Positions 55,216 through 63,843 of a stretch of DNA of 64,000 bases are shown in pieces. The translations under genes and the position numbers were made by a program. Source of the stretch: Erythrobacter sp. ANT-B3C2 (GTDB lineage Bacteria > Pseudomonadota > Alphaproteobacteria > Sphingomonadales > Sphingomonadaceae). The DNA lies in assembly GCA_001683845.1 (NCBI GenBank), contig LXQI01000007.1, positions 82,454 through 146,453 of the forward strand, in the 5' to 3' direction. The notes under the pieces were generated by a model. That model ran no database searches, was not told the DNA's origin, and was given only the letters and a program-made list of their open reading frames with translations. How positions within the stretch are numbered: the first letter of the stretch is position 1; every line of letters begins with the position of its first letter.

Positions 55216-55430
55216 TCAGTTCTCGGCGGGCGATCGCGCGGGCTCCAGCCGAGGCGTGAGCAGGTGGATGATGCCGCGCGCAATCAGGTAGGTAGCACCT
55301 GCGAACAGCAACAATGGAGCATAGCTGCCTGTGCATCGAGCGTCCGGCCGGCGAGTTTGGCAATGAACATGCCGCCGGTCGCGCCCATCGTCGCCACCGT
55401 CTGGCGCGGGAACAGCCCACGCCTCTTCAC
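55216..55430 (-). pseudogene. MFS sugar-acid transporter remnant (ExuT-like C-terminus)
   Basis: Two minus-strand pieces in different frames, FPRQTVATMGATGGMFIAKLAG and SYAPLLLFAGATYLIARGIIHLLTPRLEPA, form the last two helices of a hexuronate/sugar-acid MFS transporter. The switch is near 55320. All earlier helices are missing. Its loss matches the decay of the neighbouring sugar genes. Confidence 0.7.
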
Positions 55431-55567
55431 TCCTGCCGGGCACCGGTACCCTGAGCTCCGGGCCGCGGTTGACGGTTTACGCCCCGTCGCTGCCGCCGGA
55501 CCGGCGGCCAACAGGTTAAATCGCGTCCGCTTTTCCTCTCTCCCCGGCTCTTCGGCCGACCGTGTGG

Positions 55568-56782
55568 CTACGACGAACCGGGCTCCCGTCCAATGCCCTG
55601 CGCCTCTGCCATGCGCTCCAGCCGGGGCTTGACGATGGGGATGGTGAGCATTGTGCTCGCCACCGCCATCAGCAGCAGCGCAGTAAAGGTTTCGCTGGTG
55701 ATGATCTGCCGATCGAGCAGGATATTGGCGAAGATGATCATGATCAGCGCCTTGGTCTGCAGCAACCAGCCGATCACGCTCGCTTCCCCGCGTGGCCAGC
55801 GCAGGATGCGCCCCGCAAGGTGCACGCCCGCGAGCTTGCCCGTTACCGAGGCCACCAGCAGCAGCGCCGCCGCGCCGAACACCGCCGCGCCGCCCACGTC
55901 CCACTGGGTGCGCAGGCCCGTGCTGAGGAAGAACACCGGCATCACCGCCAGCAGCACATGATCGCGGAAAAGGTCCATCCGCCGCTGGTCGAACCATTCG
56001 GAATCGAGCACCGCGCCGGCGAGAAACGCGCCGACCATGAAGTGCAACCCGGCCCAGTCGCCGGCGAGTCCGCAGGCGGCGAGCCAGATCAGGCCCAGAT
56101 ACCAGCGATCGCCCTCGGGCACCCGCACCATCAGCCGCCGCACGGCCCAGGTGGCGAGCGCGAAGCCGACGAGGAACGCGGCCTGCCGCCCGACACGTTC
56201 CCAATCGAGCAGGATCAGCGCTAGCACACCCCAGACCGCAATATCGTCGAGGCTGGCATAGCGCAGGATGCGCTGGCCGAGCGGCTGGCGCAGGATCGCC
56301 AGCTTTTCCATGAACAGTACAAGGATCGGCAGCGCGGTGACGGCGCAGGCCATGCCGATCCCCAGCGTCGCCTGCCAATACTCGCCCTCCGGGCCGATCC
56401 AGCCATCGAACCGGAGCAGGAACGCCGCCGCCACCGCGCCCAGCGCCAGCGGAACCGCCAGCGCGAGCCCCGCAGTAATGCCGGTCTCGCGCCGTGCCTG
56501 CCAAGCCTGCCGCAGATCGAGCTCGATGCCGGCAATGAACACGAACAGCATTACCGCCCACCAGGCGACGCCGTTCAGCGCAGTGATCACTTCGGGGTTG
56601 AAGACGAAGGCGTAATATTCCGGGTAGGCCATGCCCAGCACGCCCGGCCCGAGCAGGATGCCAGCGATGATCTGCACCACCACCAGCGGTGCGTAATGGT
56701 CGGTCCGCCCGAGCCGCCAGACAAGATACGGCAGGCTGAAGATAATCAGCATTGCGATGAGGAAGATTTCGATCGTGGTCAT
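55568..56782 (-). CDS. CPA2-family monovalent cation:proton antiporter
   Basis: A 404-residue membrane protein with about 12 helices. FIAGIELDLRQAW is the KefB/CPA2 motif, and ACAVTALPILVLFMEK and HFMVGAFLAGAVL hold the transport residues. No RCK/TrkA domain is attached, so regulation by nucleotide is not expected. Its ATG overlaps a minus-strand reading frame that ends ..VEKELGGQR (TGA 56779-56781), perhaps the tail of a disrupted upstream gene. Confidence 0.88.
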   Translation of the reverse strand: MTTIEIFLIAMLIIFSLPYLVWRLGRTDHYAPLVVVQIIAGILLGPGVLGMAYPEYYAFVFNPEVITALNGVAWWAVMLFVFIAGIELDLRQAWQARRETGITAGLALAVPLALGAVAAAFLLRFDGWIGPEGEYWQATLGIGMACAVTALPILVLFMEKLAILRQPLGQRILRYASLDDIAVWGVLALILLDWERVGRQAAFLVGFALATWAVRRLMVRVPEGDRWYLGLIWLAACGLAGDWAGLHFMVGAFLAGAVLDSEWFDQRRMDLFRDHVLLAVMPVFFLSTGLRTQWDVGGAAVFGAAALLLVASVTGKLAGVHLAGRILRWPRGEASVIGWLLQTKALIMIIFANILLDRQIITSETFTALLLMAVASTMLTIPIVKPRLERMAEAQGIGREPGSS

Positions 56783-57247
56783 CGCTGCCCGCCAAGCTCC
56801 TTTTCCACCTCAGCCGCCAACCGGCGATGGCCGTCGGCGCGCGCGACTAGCACAGCGGGCAGGGCGGTACAGCCTGAGCTTTTGGGCCATATGCGGCGGT
56901 CGTTGGTCAGAGCGTGAGGGTTTGCTCTTGCGAGGCTCAAGGGGCCGAAGTACAACAGGAACCTTGTGTTCAGCAGTTCGGTGCCGGCCGCTACATCGAA
57001 GTGGCTTCGGATCCCAAGCCATCTGCCCGACCCAGCGTCACCCGCGCTTGGGGCGCCGAGAACCAGCACCCCGCAATCCATGGTGACCCCTACGGTTAGG
57101 TAACCGAAGTCGCAACACAACCCATAAAGTCTCAACTTATTGATATTGCTGGATTGAGCAGTCAGCGTTGGTATCAGTTCGTTCCACGGATGTTCGCTAA
57201 ATCCGACACAAAGTGTGGGACGAAATGTGGGGCTTAGGAGGGTTTCC
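56783..57247. other. Left flank of the integrated element
   Basis: No intact gene. The first ~95 bp on the minus strand read as a protein tail (ALPAVLVARADGHRRLAAEVEK) that stops with 4-bp overlap at the antiporter start; further upstream the frame loses any pattern. Close to the integrase, TGTGGG occurs twice 12 bp apart (57214-57219, 57226-57231), possibly arm-type binding sites. AGGAGG at 57235-57240 is the integrase ribosome site. No tRNA gene is present here. Confidence 0.5.
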
Positions 57248-58411
57248 ATGCCGCTTACCGCGCTGAAGGTCCGCCACGCTCAAGCCGGTCGCCATGCCGA
57301 TATACACGGCCTCTATCTGATCGTTCGTGACACCGGCTCGCGATCTTGGATGCTACGAATGCAGCACAAGGGCGCACGCCGGGACTTTGGGCTTGGCCCC
57401 GTTTGCGACGTATCCCTGGCCGATGCTCGCATCGCCGCATCCGACTACCGAAAGATGGTGCGAAGCGGCCTCGATCCGGTGAAGGAGCTTGGGCTGCGGC
57501 GCAGGGTTTTGCCTAACTTCGAGACGGTTGCGCGCAACTGCTATGACGCGATGAAGGGCGGCTGGAAAGACCAACGCCATGCGTCGTGGCTTTCGAGCCT
57601 GGAGAACCATGTGTTTTCGTCGATCGGCAAGATGCCGATCGACGAGATCGACAGCAGCGCCGTCCTGAACGTGCTGGAGCCGGTATGGCTCACCATCCCC
57701 GACACCGCCCGCCGAATCTTGCAGCGGATCGGCACCGTGCTCGACTACGCCCACATCAAGGGATTCGTGCCGGAAGAAATCTCGCTCCGCTCCGTGACGC
57801 GCGGCCTCCCCCGCCAAGCGCGTCAGGTGACCCACCGCGAAGCCATGGCCTATGCAGGGGTCCCGGCGTTCATGAAGAAGCTGTTGGCGCTTGCCAACAG
57901 TGCCGGGCGCGATGCTTTGAAGCTGACCGTGCTGACCGCCGTTCGCTCGAACGAGGTACGGTTTGCGACCTGGGGCGAGTTCGACCTTGAGCGCGGCACT
58001 TGGTCGATTCCGGCCACGAGGATGAAGATGAAAGAGCCGCACGTCGTTCCGCTCGCCCCGCCAGCATTGGCGTTGATGCACCGGCTGGCGAGCGAGCGGA
58101 AGGCGCTCGACGGCAAGCTGGTACCCGAAAGCCTCGTGTTCTCATATGCGGGCGACAAGGCGATCAGCGACATGACGATGGTGAAAGTGCTGCGCGACAT
58201 GAAGATCGCGAGCATCACCGTACACGGCTTCCGCAGCACCTTCACCGACTGGGCGGCCGAGCAGACCGAGTTCCCCAAGGAGATCGCCGACAAGGCGCTG
58301 GCTCACATGGTGCCGAACGCGGTCGAGGCAGCCTATCGCCGCACCGACTTCTTCGAAAAGCGCCGGACGTTGATGGACCAGTGGTCCGCGTACGCGATGA
58401 GCGTGGTTTAG
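57248..58411 (+). CDS. int: Tyrosine recombinase integrase
   Basis: A 387-residue P4-type integrase with an N-terminal DUF4102 arm-binding domain (LTALKVRHAQAGRHADIHGLYLIV, shortened: HADIHGLYL), SAM-like core-binding domain, and C-terminal catalytic domain. Catalytic residues: Arg in LTAVRSNEVRFATW, His and Arg in HGFRSTFTDWA, His in LAHM, Tyr in AAYRRTDFFEKR. The usual Lys/Val after LAH is Met. It would catalyse excision and insertion of the element to its right. Confidence 0.94.
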   Translation: MPLTALKVRHAQAGRHADIHGLYLIVRDTGSRSWMLRMQHKGARRDFGLGPVCDVSLADARIAASDYRKMVRSGLDPVKELGLRRRVLPNFETVARNCYDAMKGGWKDQRHASWLSSLENHVFSSIGKMPIDEIDSSAVLNVLEPVWLTIPDTARRILQRIGTVLDYAHIKGFVPEEISLRSVTRGLPRQARQVTHREAMAYAGVPAFMKKLLALANSAGRDALKLTVLTAVRSNEVRFATWGEFDLERGTWSIPATRMKMKEPHVVPLAPPALALMHRLASERKALDGKLVPESLVFSYAGDKAISDMTMVKVLRDMKIASITVHGFRSTFTDWAAEQTEFPKEIADKALAHMVPNAVEAAYRRTDFFEKRRTLMDQWSAYAMSVV

Positions 58412-58440
58412 CTCCGATAGCGACCGCGATCGGACAAACG

Positions 58441-58656
58441 CTAAGCGCCTCGATGATCCTCGACGCTGTAGAACATCGGATTGCGCATCCACGTGTTGAC
58501 GGCGGACTCGCGCCAGCCGGTGCAGCGGGTCGCGATACGAACCTGCTTCGGGAACGTGCCGATCTGGACCTTGCGGTAAAGAGTGGATCGGCTGAGGCCC
58601 GTGCGGTCGAGCACGGCGTTGAGACGAAGAATACGATCGGGAGCTTCGGTGGTCAT
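58441..58656 (-). CDS. AlpA-family regulator (excisionase-like)
   Basis: A 71-residue winged-helix protein. ILRLNAVLDRTGLSRSTLYRKVQIGTFPKQV (short form: TGLSRSTLYRK) is the AlpA DNA-binding helix-turn-helix, and WRESAVNTWM is the family tail. AlpA proteins turn on integrase or act in excision. ATG 58656 used; the frame is open further upstream without conservation. Confidence 0.85.
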   Translation of the reverse strand: MTTEAPDRILRLNAVLDRTGLSRSTLYRKVQIGTFPKQVRIATRCTGWRESAVNTWMRNPMFYSVEDHRGA

Positions 58657-58984
58657 GGAGCAATCCTGTTTGATGCGGGCTTGTCTGGTTCCCCGCTGGC
58701 AGGATTGAGAGAGCATGGGATCGACGCAAGGGCCGGAGGTCCGAAGTGCGCCGATCTGCGCTTATCTGCATCATTAGCGTATAAAGACGCCCTTCCGGAC
58801 ATTGTAGCGCCCGTCTGGACGCCCAATGGCGGTTCAGGAGGTCCCACAGTGTCGCGTGCTCGCGCGTCCCGAATGCCTATGCCCCGCCGCGCTGGCTCAT
58901 CTTCTTTCGGCCTCTCCGGGCTGACTGTCGGCGCGTGCAAGCCGAGTCGCGGACGCCGCCGGGCCTTCGCCGGGCATACTGCCT
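58657..58984. other. Spacer between alpA and traD, no gene seen
   Basis: 328 bp without a convincing gene. Frames on both strands are open but show no motifs or proper starts. The alpA promoter should lie here, on the minus strand. Confidence 0.5.
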
Positions 58985-59341
58985 TCAGTCCTTAGGCGCA
59001 TCGAAACGCGCGGGCGATCTGGACGCCGAGCGTTCCTCAGCCTTGCTTGCGAATGCACGGCTTCCACGTCGCCGCCAAAGCGCCAGCCATTGCTCGCGTT
59101 CATCGCCAGCCAGCTTCGCACCCAATTCTAGAAGCGCGCCATAAAGCGCAGCGCGATCATCACCGGTCAAATCGATCAACCCGGACTTGGCGACCAACCC
59201 GCCGAGCTCGATTAGGTGGCGCGTTCGTTCGCGGCGCTTCACTCGCCACTCGCGAACATCGTCACGCGCCCGCTTTGCCTGGAGCCGGTGGCGCAGAGCG
59301 ATCAGCCGTCGCCGCGCCGCCGTCGTTGACGCCAGCGCCAC
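58985..59341 (-). CDS. traD: Conjugal transfer protein TraD (mobilisation accessory)
   Basis: About 118 residues, with the TraD signature RERTRHLIELGGLVAKSGLIDL and AALYGALLELGAKL. It assists the relaxase at oriT in Ti/MOBQ systems. The GTG at 59341 was chosen, overlapping traC by 80 bp in another frame. The longer frame to 59473 is also possible. Ala/Arg-rich N-terminus. Confidence 0.8.
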   Translation of the reverse strand: MALASTTAARRRLIALRHRLQAKRARDDVREWRVKRRERTRHLIELGGLVAKSGLIDLTGDDRAALYGALLELGAKLAGDEREQWLALWRRRGSRAFASKAEERSASRSPARFDAPKD

Positions 59342-59573
59342 GAGCCTTGCGCTGAAACATGGCAGCGCCACGAGTACGCCACGCCTCCCTTGCGGAATTG
59401 TCCTTTGTGGCGGCCGCAGCCAGAAGCGCACCGGCGAGTTGTTCGAGCGGCAGGATGTCCGCACCGGCGGCAATCACCAGCTCGCCAAGCTGCGTGACCT
59501 TGCGTTCACGCAAAACACGCGCCTTGTTACCAAGCGCTTTCAGTTCCGAATCATAGTCGCGTGGTTTACGCAT
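59262..59573 (-). CDS. traC: Conjugal transfer protein TraC (mobilisation accessory)
   Basis: A 103-residue protein with MRKPRDYDSELKALGNKARVLRERK (short: MRKPRDYDSELKALG), TQLGELVIAAGAD and REAWRTRGAAMFQRK, the standard TraC pattern. Divergent from the relaxase with oriT between them, as on sphingomonad plasmids. Overlaps traD. Confidence 0.88.
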   Translation of the reverse strand: MRKPRDYDSELKALGNKARVLRERKVTQLGELVIAAGADILPLEQLAGALLAAAATKDNSAREAWRTRGAAMFQRKARGAGVNDGGAATADRSAPPAPGKAGA

Positions 59574-59685
59574 CGAGCGCCCTTTTTGTTACCGGAAGAC
59601 GAACAAGTAATCGTTTGATCAGATCAGCGTAAATAGCATGGAACCTTGTGAGACTTAACGGTCCCGAGAGAGACTAAATCTTTCG

Positions 59686-59713
59686 AGGGCGCCCTTATAC
59701 GTCGTGCCGACGT
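59686..59713. other. oriT: Predicted oriT (RSF1010/Ti-type)
   Basis: AGGGCGCCCTTATACGTCG at 59686 closely resembles the nic region of MOBQ plasmids (AGGGCGCACTTA core in RSF1010; AGGGCGCAATTATACGTCG in Ti, from memory). The following ACGTCG-TGC-CGACGT palindrome (59699-59713) is the expected hairpin. It lies between the divergent traC and traA genes, exactly where such oriTs sit. Confidence 0.78.
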
Positions 59714-59742
59714 GCGCTTTCAGGTGTAAGTGGATTGCCGTC

Positions 59743-62622
59743 ATGGCGATCTACCATTTCTCGGCCAAGGTCATCTCCCGCGCTGCCGGATCGAGCGCAG
59801 TTGCTTCCGCTGCCTATCGTTCCGCCTCCCGGCTGCATGACGAGCGGATTGATCGCCATCATGACTTCTCGAACAAGGCGGGCGTCGTCCATTCCGAGGT
59901 GATGCTGCCCGACGGCGCGCCCGAGCATCTGTCCGACCGCGAACGGCTGTGGAACGAGGTTGAAGCGGGCGAAAAGCGGATCGACGCGCAGCTTGCCCGC
60001 GAGATCGAATTCGCGATTCCGCGCGAGCTGGATCAGGCCGAAGGCATCCGGCTCGCGCGTGACTTCGTGCGCGCCGAGTTCGTCGATCGAGGGATGATCG
60101 CCGACCTGAATGTCCATTGGGATATCGGCGCAGACGGAATGCCGAAACCGCACGCGCATGTCATGCTCACTATGCGCGATGTGGACGAGGACGGGTTCGG
60201 TCCCAAGGTTCGCGACTGGAACCGTACCGATCTGTTGGAACATTGGCGCGGCGCTTGGGCCGAGCACGCCAACCGGCGCTTGGCCGAACTCGACATCGAC
60301 GCGCGGGTTGATCATCGCAGCCTCGAAGCGCAGGGCATCGATCTGGAGCCGCAGCACAAGATCGGCCCCGCCGCATCCCGGATGGTGGCGCAAGGGCTGG
60401 CGTCAGAACGGCTCGACGAACATCGCGATATTGCCCGGTCCAATGGCGAGAAGATCATCGCCGATCCGCGCATTGCGCTGGACGCGATCACCCGCACCCA
60501 AGCAACCTTTACGACGCGCGATCTGGCGATGTTCGTGCATCGCCATAGCGACGACAAGGAGCAGTTCGACCGCGCGATGAGCACCGTCCGCGCCGCGCCG
60601 GCACTGGTCGCGCTCGGCAAGGATGGTCGCGGCGACGATCGCTTTACCAGCCGTGAAATGATCGAGACGGAACGGCGGCTGGCACTGAGCATCGACCGGC
60701 TTGCCGAGCGCGCCGGTCATGGTCTCGCCGAAACGGCGACTGATCGCGCAATCGCCGCCTCGGCAAGTAACGGCCTTGTTCTCGGTGGAGAACAGCGCGC
60801 CGCGTTCGAGCATGTCGCGCAGGCGGGCGACCTGGCGATCGTCGTCGGTTACGCCGGGACCGGCAAATCGGCGATGTTGAGCGTTGCGCGCGATGCTTGG
60901 GAACGCGGCGGTTATCAGCCGATCGGCGCGGCGTTGTCGGGCATCGCCGCCGAGAATCTGGAAAGCGGATCGGGTATCGTGTCGCGCACGATCGCCAGCC
61001 TGGAACATCAATGGGCGCAGGGCCGCGAACTACTCGGCCCCGACAAGGTGCTGGTGATCGACGAGGCAGGCATGATCGGCTCGCGCCAGATGGAGCGCGT
61101 CATCGGCGAAGCCGAGAAGCGCGGCGCGAAGGTCGTGCTGGTCGGCGATCCCGAACAGTTGCAGGCGATCGAAGCGGGCGCGGCGTTCCGGTCGATCGCC
61201 GAGCGGCACGGTAGCGTCGAGATCACCAATATTCGCCGCCAGCGTGACGACTGGCAGCGCGATGCCACGCGGCAGCTCGCAACCGGGCGAACGGGCGATG
61301 CCATGCACGCCTATGACGAGCGTGGCCACGTCTACGCCGCCGAGACACGCGAGCAGGCGCGCGTCAGTCTGATCGACGGTTGGGATCGCGACCGACGGGC
61401 CCTCCCTCACGCCACGCGGATCATCCTCACGCACACCAATGATGAGGTGCATACGCTCAACCTTGCCGCGCGCGACCGGCTCCGCACGTCCCGTGCGCTT
61501 GGCGAGGACATCGCGATCCGGGCCGAGCGTGGCGAACGCCAGTTCGCGACCGGCGACCGCATTATGTTCCTGAAGAACGAGCGCAGCCTTGGGGTCAAGA
61601 ACGGCTCACTCGGTCGCGTGGAAAGCGTGACCGCGACCCGCATTGCGGTGCAGCTCGACGATGGCCGCTCGATCGCCTTCGACGTGAAGGACTACAACCA
61701 GATCGATCACGGCTACGCCGCGACAATCCACAAGGCGCAGGGTGCCACGGTCGATTGTACCCATGTGCTCGCGACCCCCGGCCTTGACCGTCACGCCGCC
61801 TATGTAGCGCTCTCCCGCCACAGCGACAGTGTCGAGCTTCACTACGGCCGCGACGACTTCGCCGATCAGGGCAGGCTTGTTCGCACTCTGTCGCGCGACC
61901 GGGTGAAGGATATGGCGTCCGACTACGCACCTGATTTCGGCGACCGCCGCGCGATCGTCATGCCGCCCGCGGCGATTGCGCCACGCGAACGGGCCGATCC
62001 GGCTCCGCCAGCACGCGGGCGGGGAATGTTCGACGGCCTCAAACTTCGGGTTGCGCCGATCGGCCCCCCGGAACCGCACGCGCCATCGGTATTGTCATCA
62101 GCAGTCCAGCGTTACGCCCGCGCGACGGCAGACATCCTGAAAACGCGCGGGCAGGGGATAGAGGAACTGCCGCACCAGCGGGTCGCGTTCAATGCCGCAG
62201 GCACGGCACTGAATACCGTCAGGCCCGATAGCGCGCGCGATCTTCGCAGCGCGTTCGCTCGGGATCGCGGGTTTATTGACGAGGCAGCGAACGGACGAAC
62301 GACCGCCGCCGTCCGCGCGATGATGCTGGAGCGCGAGGTTCGCAACGATCCTGCGCTTCGCGCGGATAGGTTTGTGGAGGATTGGCAAAAGATGCGCGGG
62401 CAGCGTCAGGCACTGAATCACGCCGGGGACGATGCGGGAATGCGTCGCGTCCGCAGCGACATGAGCGCGATGGCGAAGAGCCTTGAGCGCGACCCCCAGG
62501 TCGAGTCGCTGCTGCGCAAGCGCCTGCCCGAGCTTGGAATGAGGATGTCGAGCACCGCATCCTTGTCCCATGACCTCCAAGAATGGCTCGGCATCTCGCG
62601 CAGTCGGGGACTGGGGCGGTAA
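59743..62622 (+). CDS. traA: Relaxase-helicase TraA (MOBQ)
   Basis: A 959-residue protein that nicks oriT and unwinds DNA for transfer. The N-terminal MobA/MobL relaxase (about 1-200) has the nicking Tyr in SAAYRSASRL and metal-binding His in PHAHVMLTM. The central helicase has Walker A GYAGTGKSAM (about 369), Walker B VLVIDEAGMIGS and VGDPEQLQAI. ATIHKAQGATVDCTHV follows near 660. The C-terminal third is a less conserved, Ala/Arg-rich tail. The ATG at 59743 (MAIYHFSAK) fits the family start. Confidence 0.93.
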   Translation: MAIYHFSAKVISRAAGSSAVASAAYRSASRLHDERIDRHHDFSNKAGVVHSEVMLPDGAPEHLSDRERLWNEVEAGEKRIDAQLAREIEFAIPRELDQAEGIRLARDFVRAEFVDRGMIADLNVHWDIGADGMPKPHAHVMLTMRDVDEDGFGPKVRDWNRTDLLEHWRGAWAEHANRRLAELDIDARVDHRSLEAQGIDLEPQHKIGPAASRMVAQGLASERLDEHRDIARSNGEKIIADPRIALDAITRTQATFTTRDLAMFVHRHSDDKEQFDRAMSTVRAAPALVALGKDGRGDDRFTSREMIETERRLALSIDRLAERAGHGLAETATDRAIAASASNGLVLGGEQRAAFEHVAQAGDLAIVVGYAGTGKSAMLSVARDAWERGGYQPIGAALSGIAAENLESGSGIVSRTIASLEHQWAQGRELLGPDKVLVIDEAGMIGSRQMERVIGEAEKRGAKVVLVGDPEQLQAIEAGAAFRSIAERHGSVEITNIRRQRDDWQRDATRQLATGRTGDAMHAYDERGHVYAAETREQARVSLIDGWDRDRRALPHATRIILTHTNDEVHTLNLAARDRLRTSRALGEDIAIRAERGERQFATGDRIMFLKNERSLGVKNGSLGRVESVTATRIAVQLDDGRSIAFDVKDYNQIDHGYAATIHKAQGATVDCTHVLATPGLDRHAAYVALSRHSDSVELHYGRDDFADQGRLVRTLSRDRVKDMASDYAPDFGDRRAIVMPPAAIAPRERADPAPPARGRGMFDGLKLRVAPIGPPEPHAPSVLSSAVQRYARATADILKTRGQGIEELPHQRVAFNAAGTALNTVRPDSARDLRSAFARDRGFIDEAANGRTTAAVRAMMLEREVRNDPALRADRFVEDWQKMRGQRQALNHAGDDAGMRRVRSDMSAMAKSLERDPQVESLLRKRLPELGMRMSSTASLSHDLQEWLGISRSRGLGR

Positions 62623-62632
62623 GGTTGGGCGC

Positions 62633-63091
62633 ATGGTATCCGATACCAATCCGCCGATCGTACAAGACGACCCCGCCAGCGCCTTCGCCGACTTGCGCGG
62701 CGAGGTAAGTTTGCTGCGTCGCGCGGTCGAAGGGTTGACCGCCGAGCGGCAGAACGCGGCGGATTACACCCCGACCCTAACCGGGTTGTCCAGTAGGCTT
62801 GCCCATGTTGAGGAGCTTCTCGGCAAGGTCACCGAAAGTCCGGCGATGCGACTGACACCGGAAAATCTGGCAGTGAGCATCGCCAGAGCCAGCGAAACCG
62901 CTCGGGCAGGCGATCGTGAATCGCTGGACAAGGCGGGTGCTACTTTGCGAACCTCGATCGCCAGCATCAATGGGATCGTCGAGCACGCCTGGGCCGCTGA
63001 CCGTCAGTGGAAGCAGCTCTATTGGACGGGCGGAGGGGGCTTGTTCATCGGCGCTATTGGCGCATTATCCATTCTGCATTTGATCGGCTGA
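62633..63091 (+). CDS. Small coiled-coil membrane protein (DUF6118-like)
   Basis: A 152-residue protein. LRGEVSLLRRAVEGLTAERQNAA is a predicted coiled coil, and a C-terminal helix GGGGLFIGAIGALSILHLIG is a membrane anchor. It follows traA by 10 bp. Similar proteins follow traA on sphingomonad plasmids and may help it at the cell membrane; this is inference. Confidence 0.65.
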   Translation: MVSDTNPPIVQDDPASAFADLRGEVSLLRRAVEGLTAERQNAADYTPTLTGLSSRLAHVEELLGKVTESPAMRLTPENLAVSIARASETARAGDRESLDKAGATLRTSIASINGIVEHAWAADRQWKQLYWTGGGGLFIGAIGALSILHLIG

Positions 63092-63207
63092 AACCCTACC
63101 GAAGCCAATGATCAACGCCGGCGGCCTCACCATGCTTGAGCATCCCGCGAACAACCAACCTGTATGGCGTCACTTGACGCCGAACGGGTCTTAGGCTATT
63201 TAGCGTC

Positions 63208-63498
63208 ATGAAGATCAGAAACGTGATCCACAAGGGGTTGCGGCGTTTCATCGAGGATGACGATGCCAGCGGGTTGCAACCCGCCGTCGTCACCAAATTG
63301 CAGCGTATCGTCTCCTTCCTCCAGGACATGGAACGCGAGGAGGAATTGCGCACCGTGCCGAGCTGGAAAGCGCACATGCTTACCGGCGACCGCAAGGGAA
63401 CTTGGAGCCTATTCGTAACGAAGAACTGGCGGATGACGTTTCGGATCGACCGCGAGGAGATCGAGATCATCGATCTCGATTACGAAGATTACCACTAG
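63208..63498 (+). CDS. higB: HigB-type toxin (RelE/ParE family)
   Basis: A 96-residue mRNA interferase-like toxin. Sequence features: KGLRRFIEDDDASG, HMLTGDRKGTWSLFVTKNWRMTFRI and IIDLDYEDYH, the HigB pattern. The antitoxin follows by 9 bp, the normal HigBA order. It would stabilise the element in the chromosome. Confidence 0.92.
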   Translation: MKIRNVIHKGLRRFIEDDDASGLQPAVVTKLQRIVSFLQDMEREEELRTVPSWKAHMLTGDRKGTWSLFVTKNWRMTFRIDREEIEIIDLDYEDYH

Positions 63499-63507
63499 GA
63501 GGTGGCG

Positions 63508-63843
63508 ATGAGTGCGATTGCAGGCATCCGCATGAAGAACCCGGCGCATCCGGGCGGTTTCGTGAAGTCAGAGATCATCGAGCCGCTGGGCCTGTCGGTG
63601 ACGGCGGCGGCGGGCGCGCTTGGCGTCACCCGCGCGACGCTATCGACCTTGCTCAACCAGCATTCGCAGTTGTCCTCCGAAATGGCGCTGCGGATCGAAA
63701 AGGCGTTCGGCGTGTCGATGGACACGCTGATGCGGATGCAAAACAGCTACGACATCGCGCAGGTGCGGAAGCGCGAGGGGGAGATCAAGGTTATGCCATT
63801 TAAAGAATTGCCTGCCGACAGCCGTCTGGCTTCTGCGCAATAG
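63508..63843 (+). CDS. higA: HigA-type antitoxin
   Basis: A 111-residue XRE-type protein. NPAHPGGFVKSEIIEPLGLSVTAAAGALGVTRATLS (short: NPAHPGGFVKSEIIEPLGLS) and SSEMALRIEKAFGVSMDTLMRMQNSYD are typical of the HigA addiction-module antidote. ATG 63508 with GGAGG 6 bp upstream, preferred over GTG 63502. Binds the toxin and its own promoter. Confidence 0.93.
   Translation: MSAIAGIRMKNPAHPGGFVKSEIIEPLGLSVTAAAGALGVTRATLSTLLNQHSQLSSEMALRIEKAFGVSMDTLMRMQNSYDIAQVRKREGEIKVMPFKELPADSRLASAQ

Noticed and set aside
56779..57249. A 156-residue minus-strand ORF covering the integrase upstream region
   Set aside because: It runs through the putative arm sites and integrase ribosome site. Only its last ~30 residues look coding, so it is described as a possible gene tail, not a gene.
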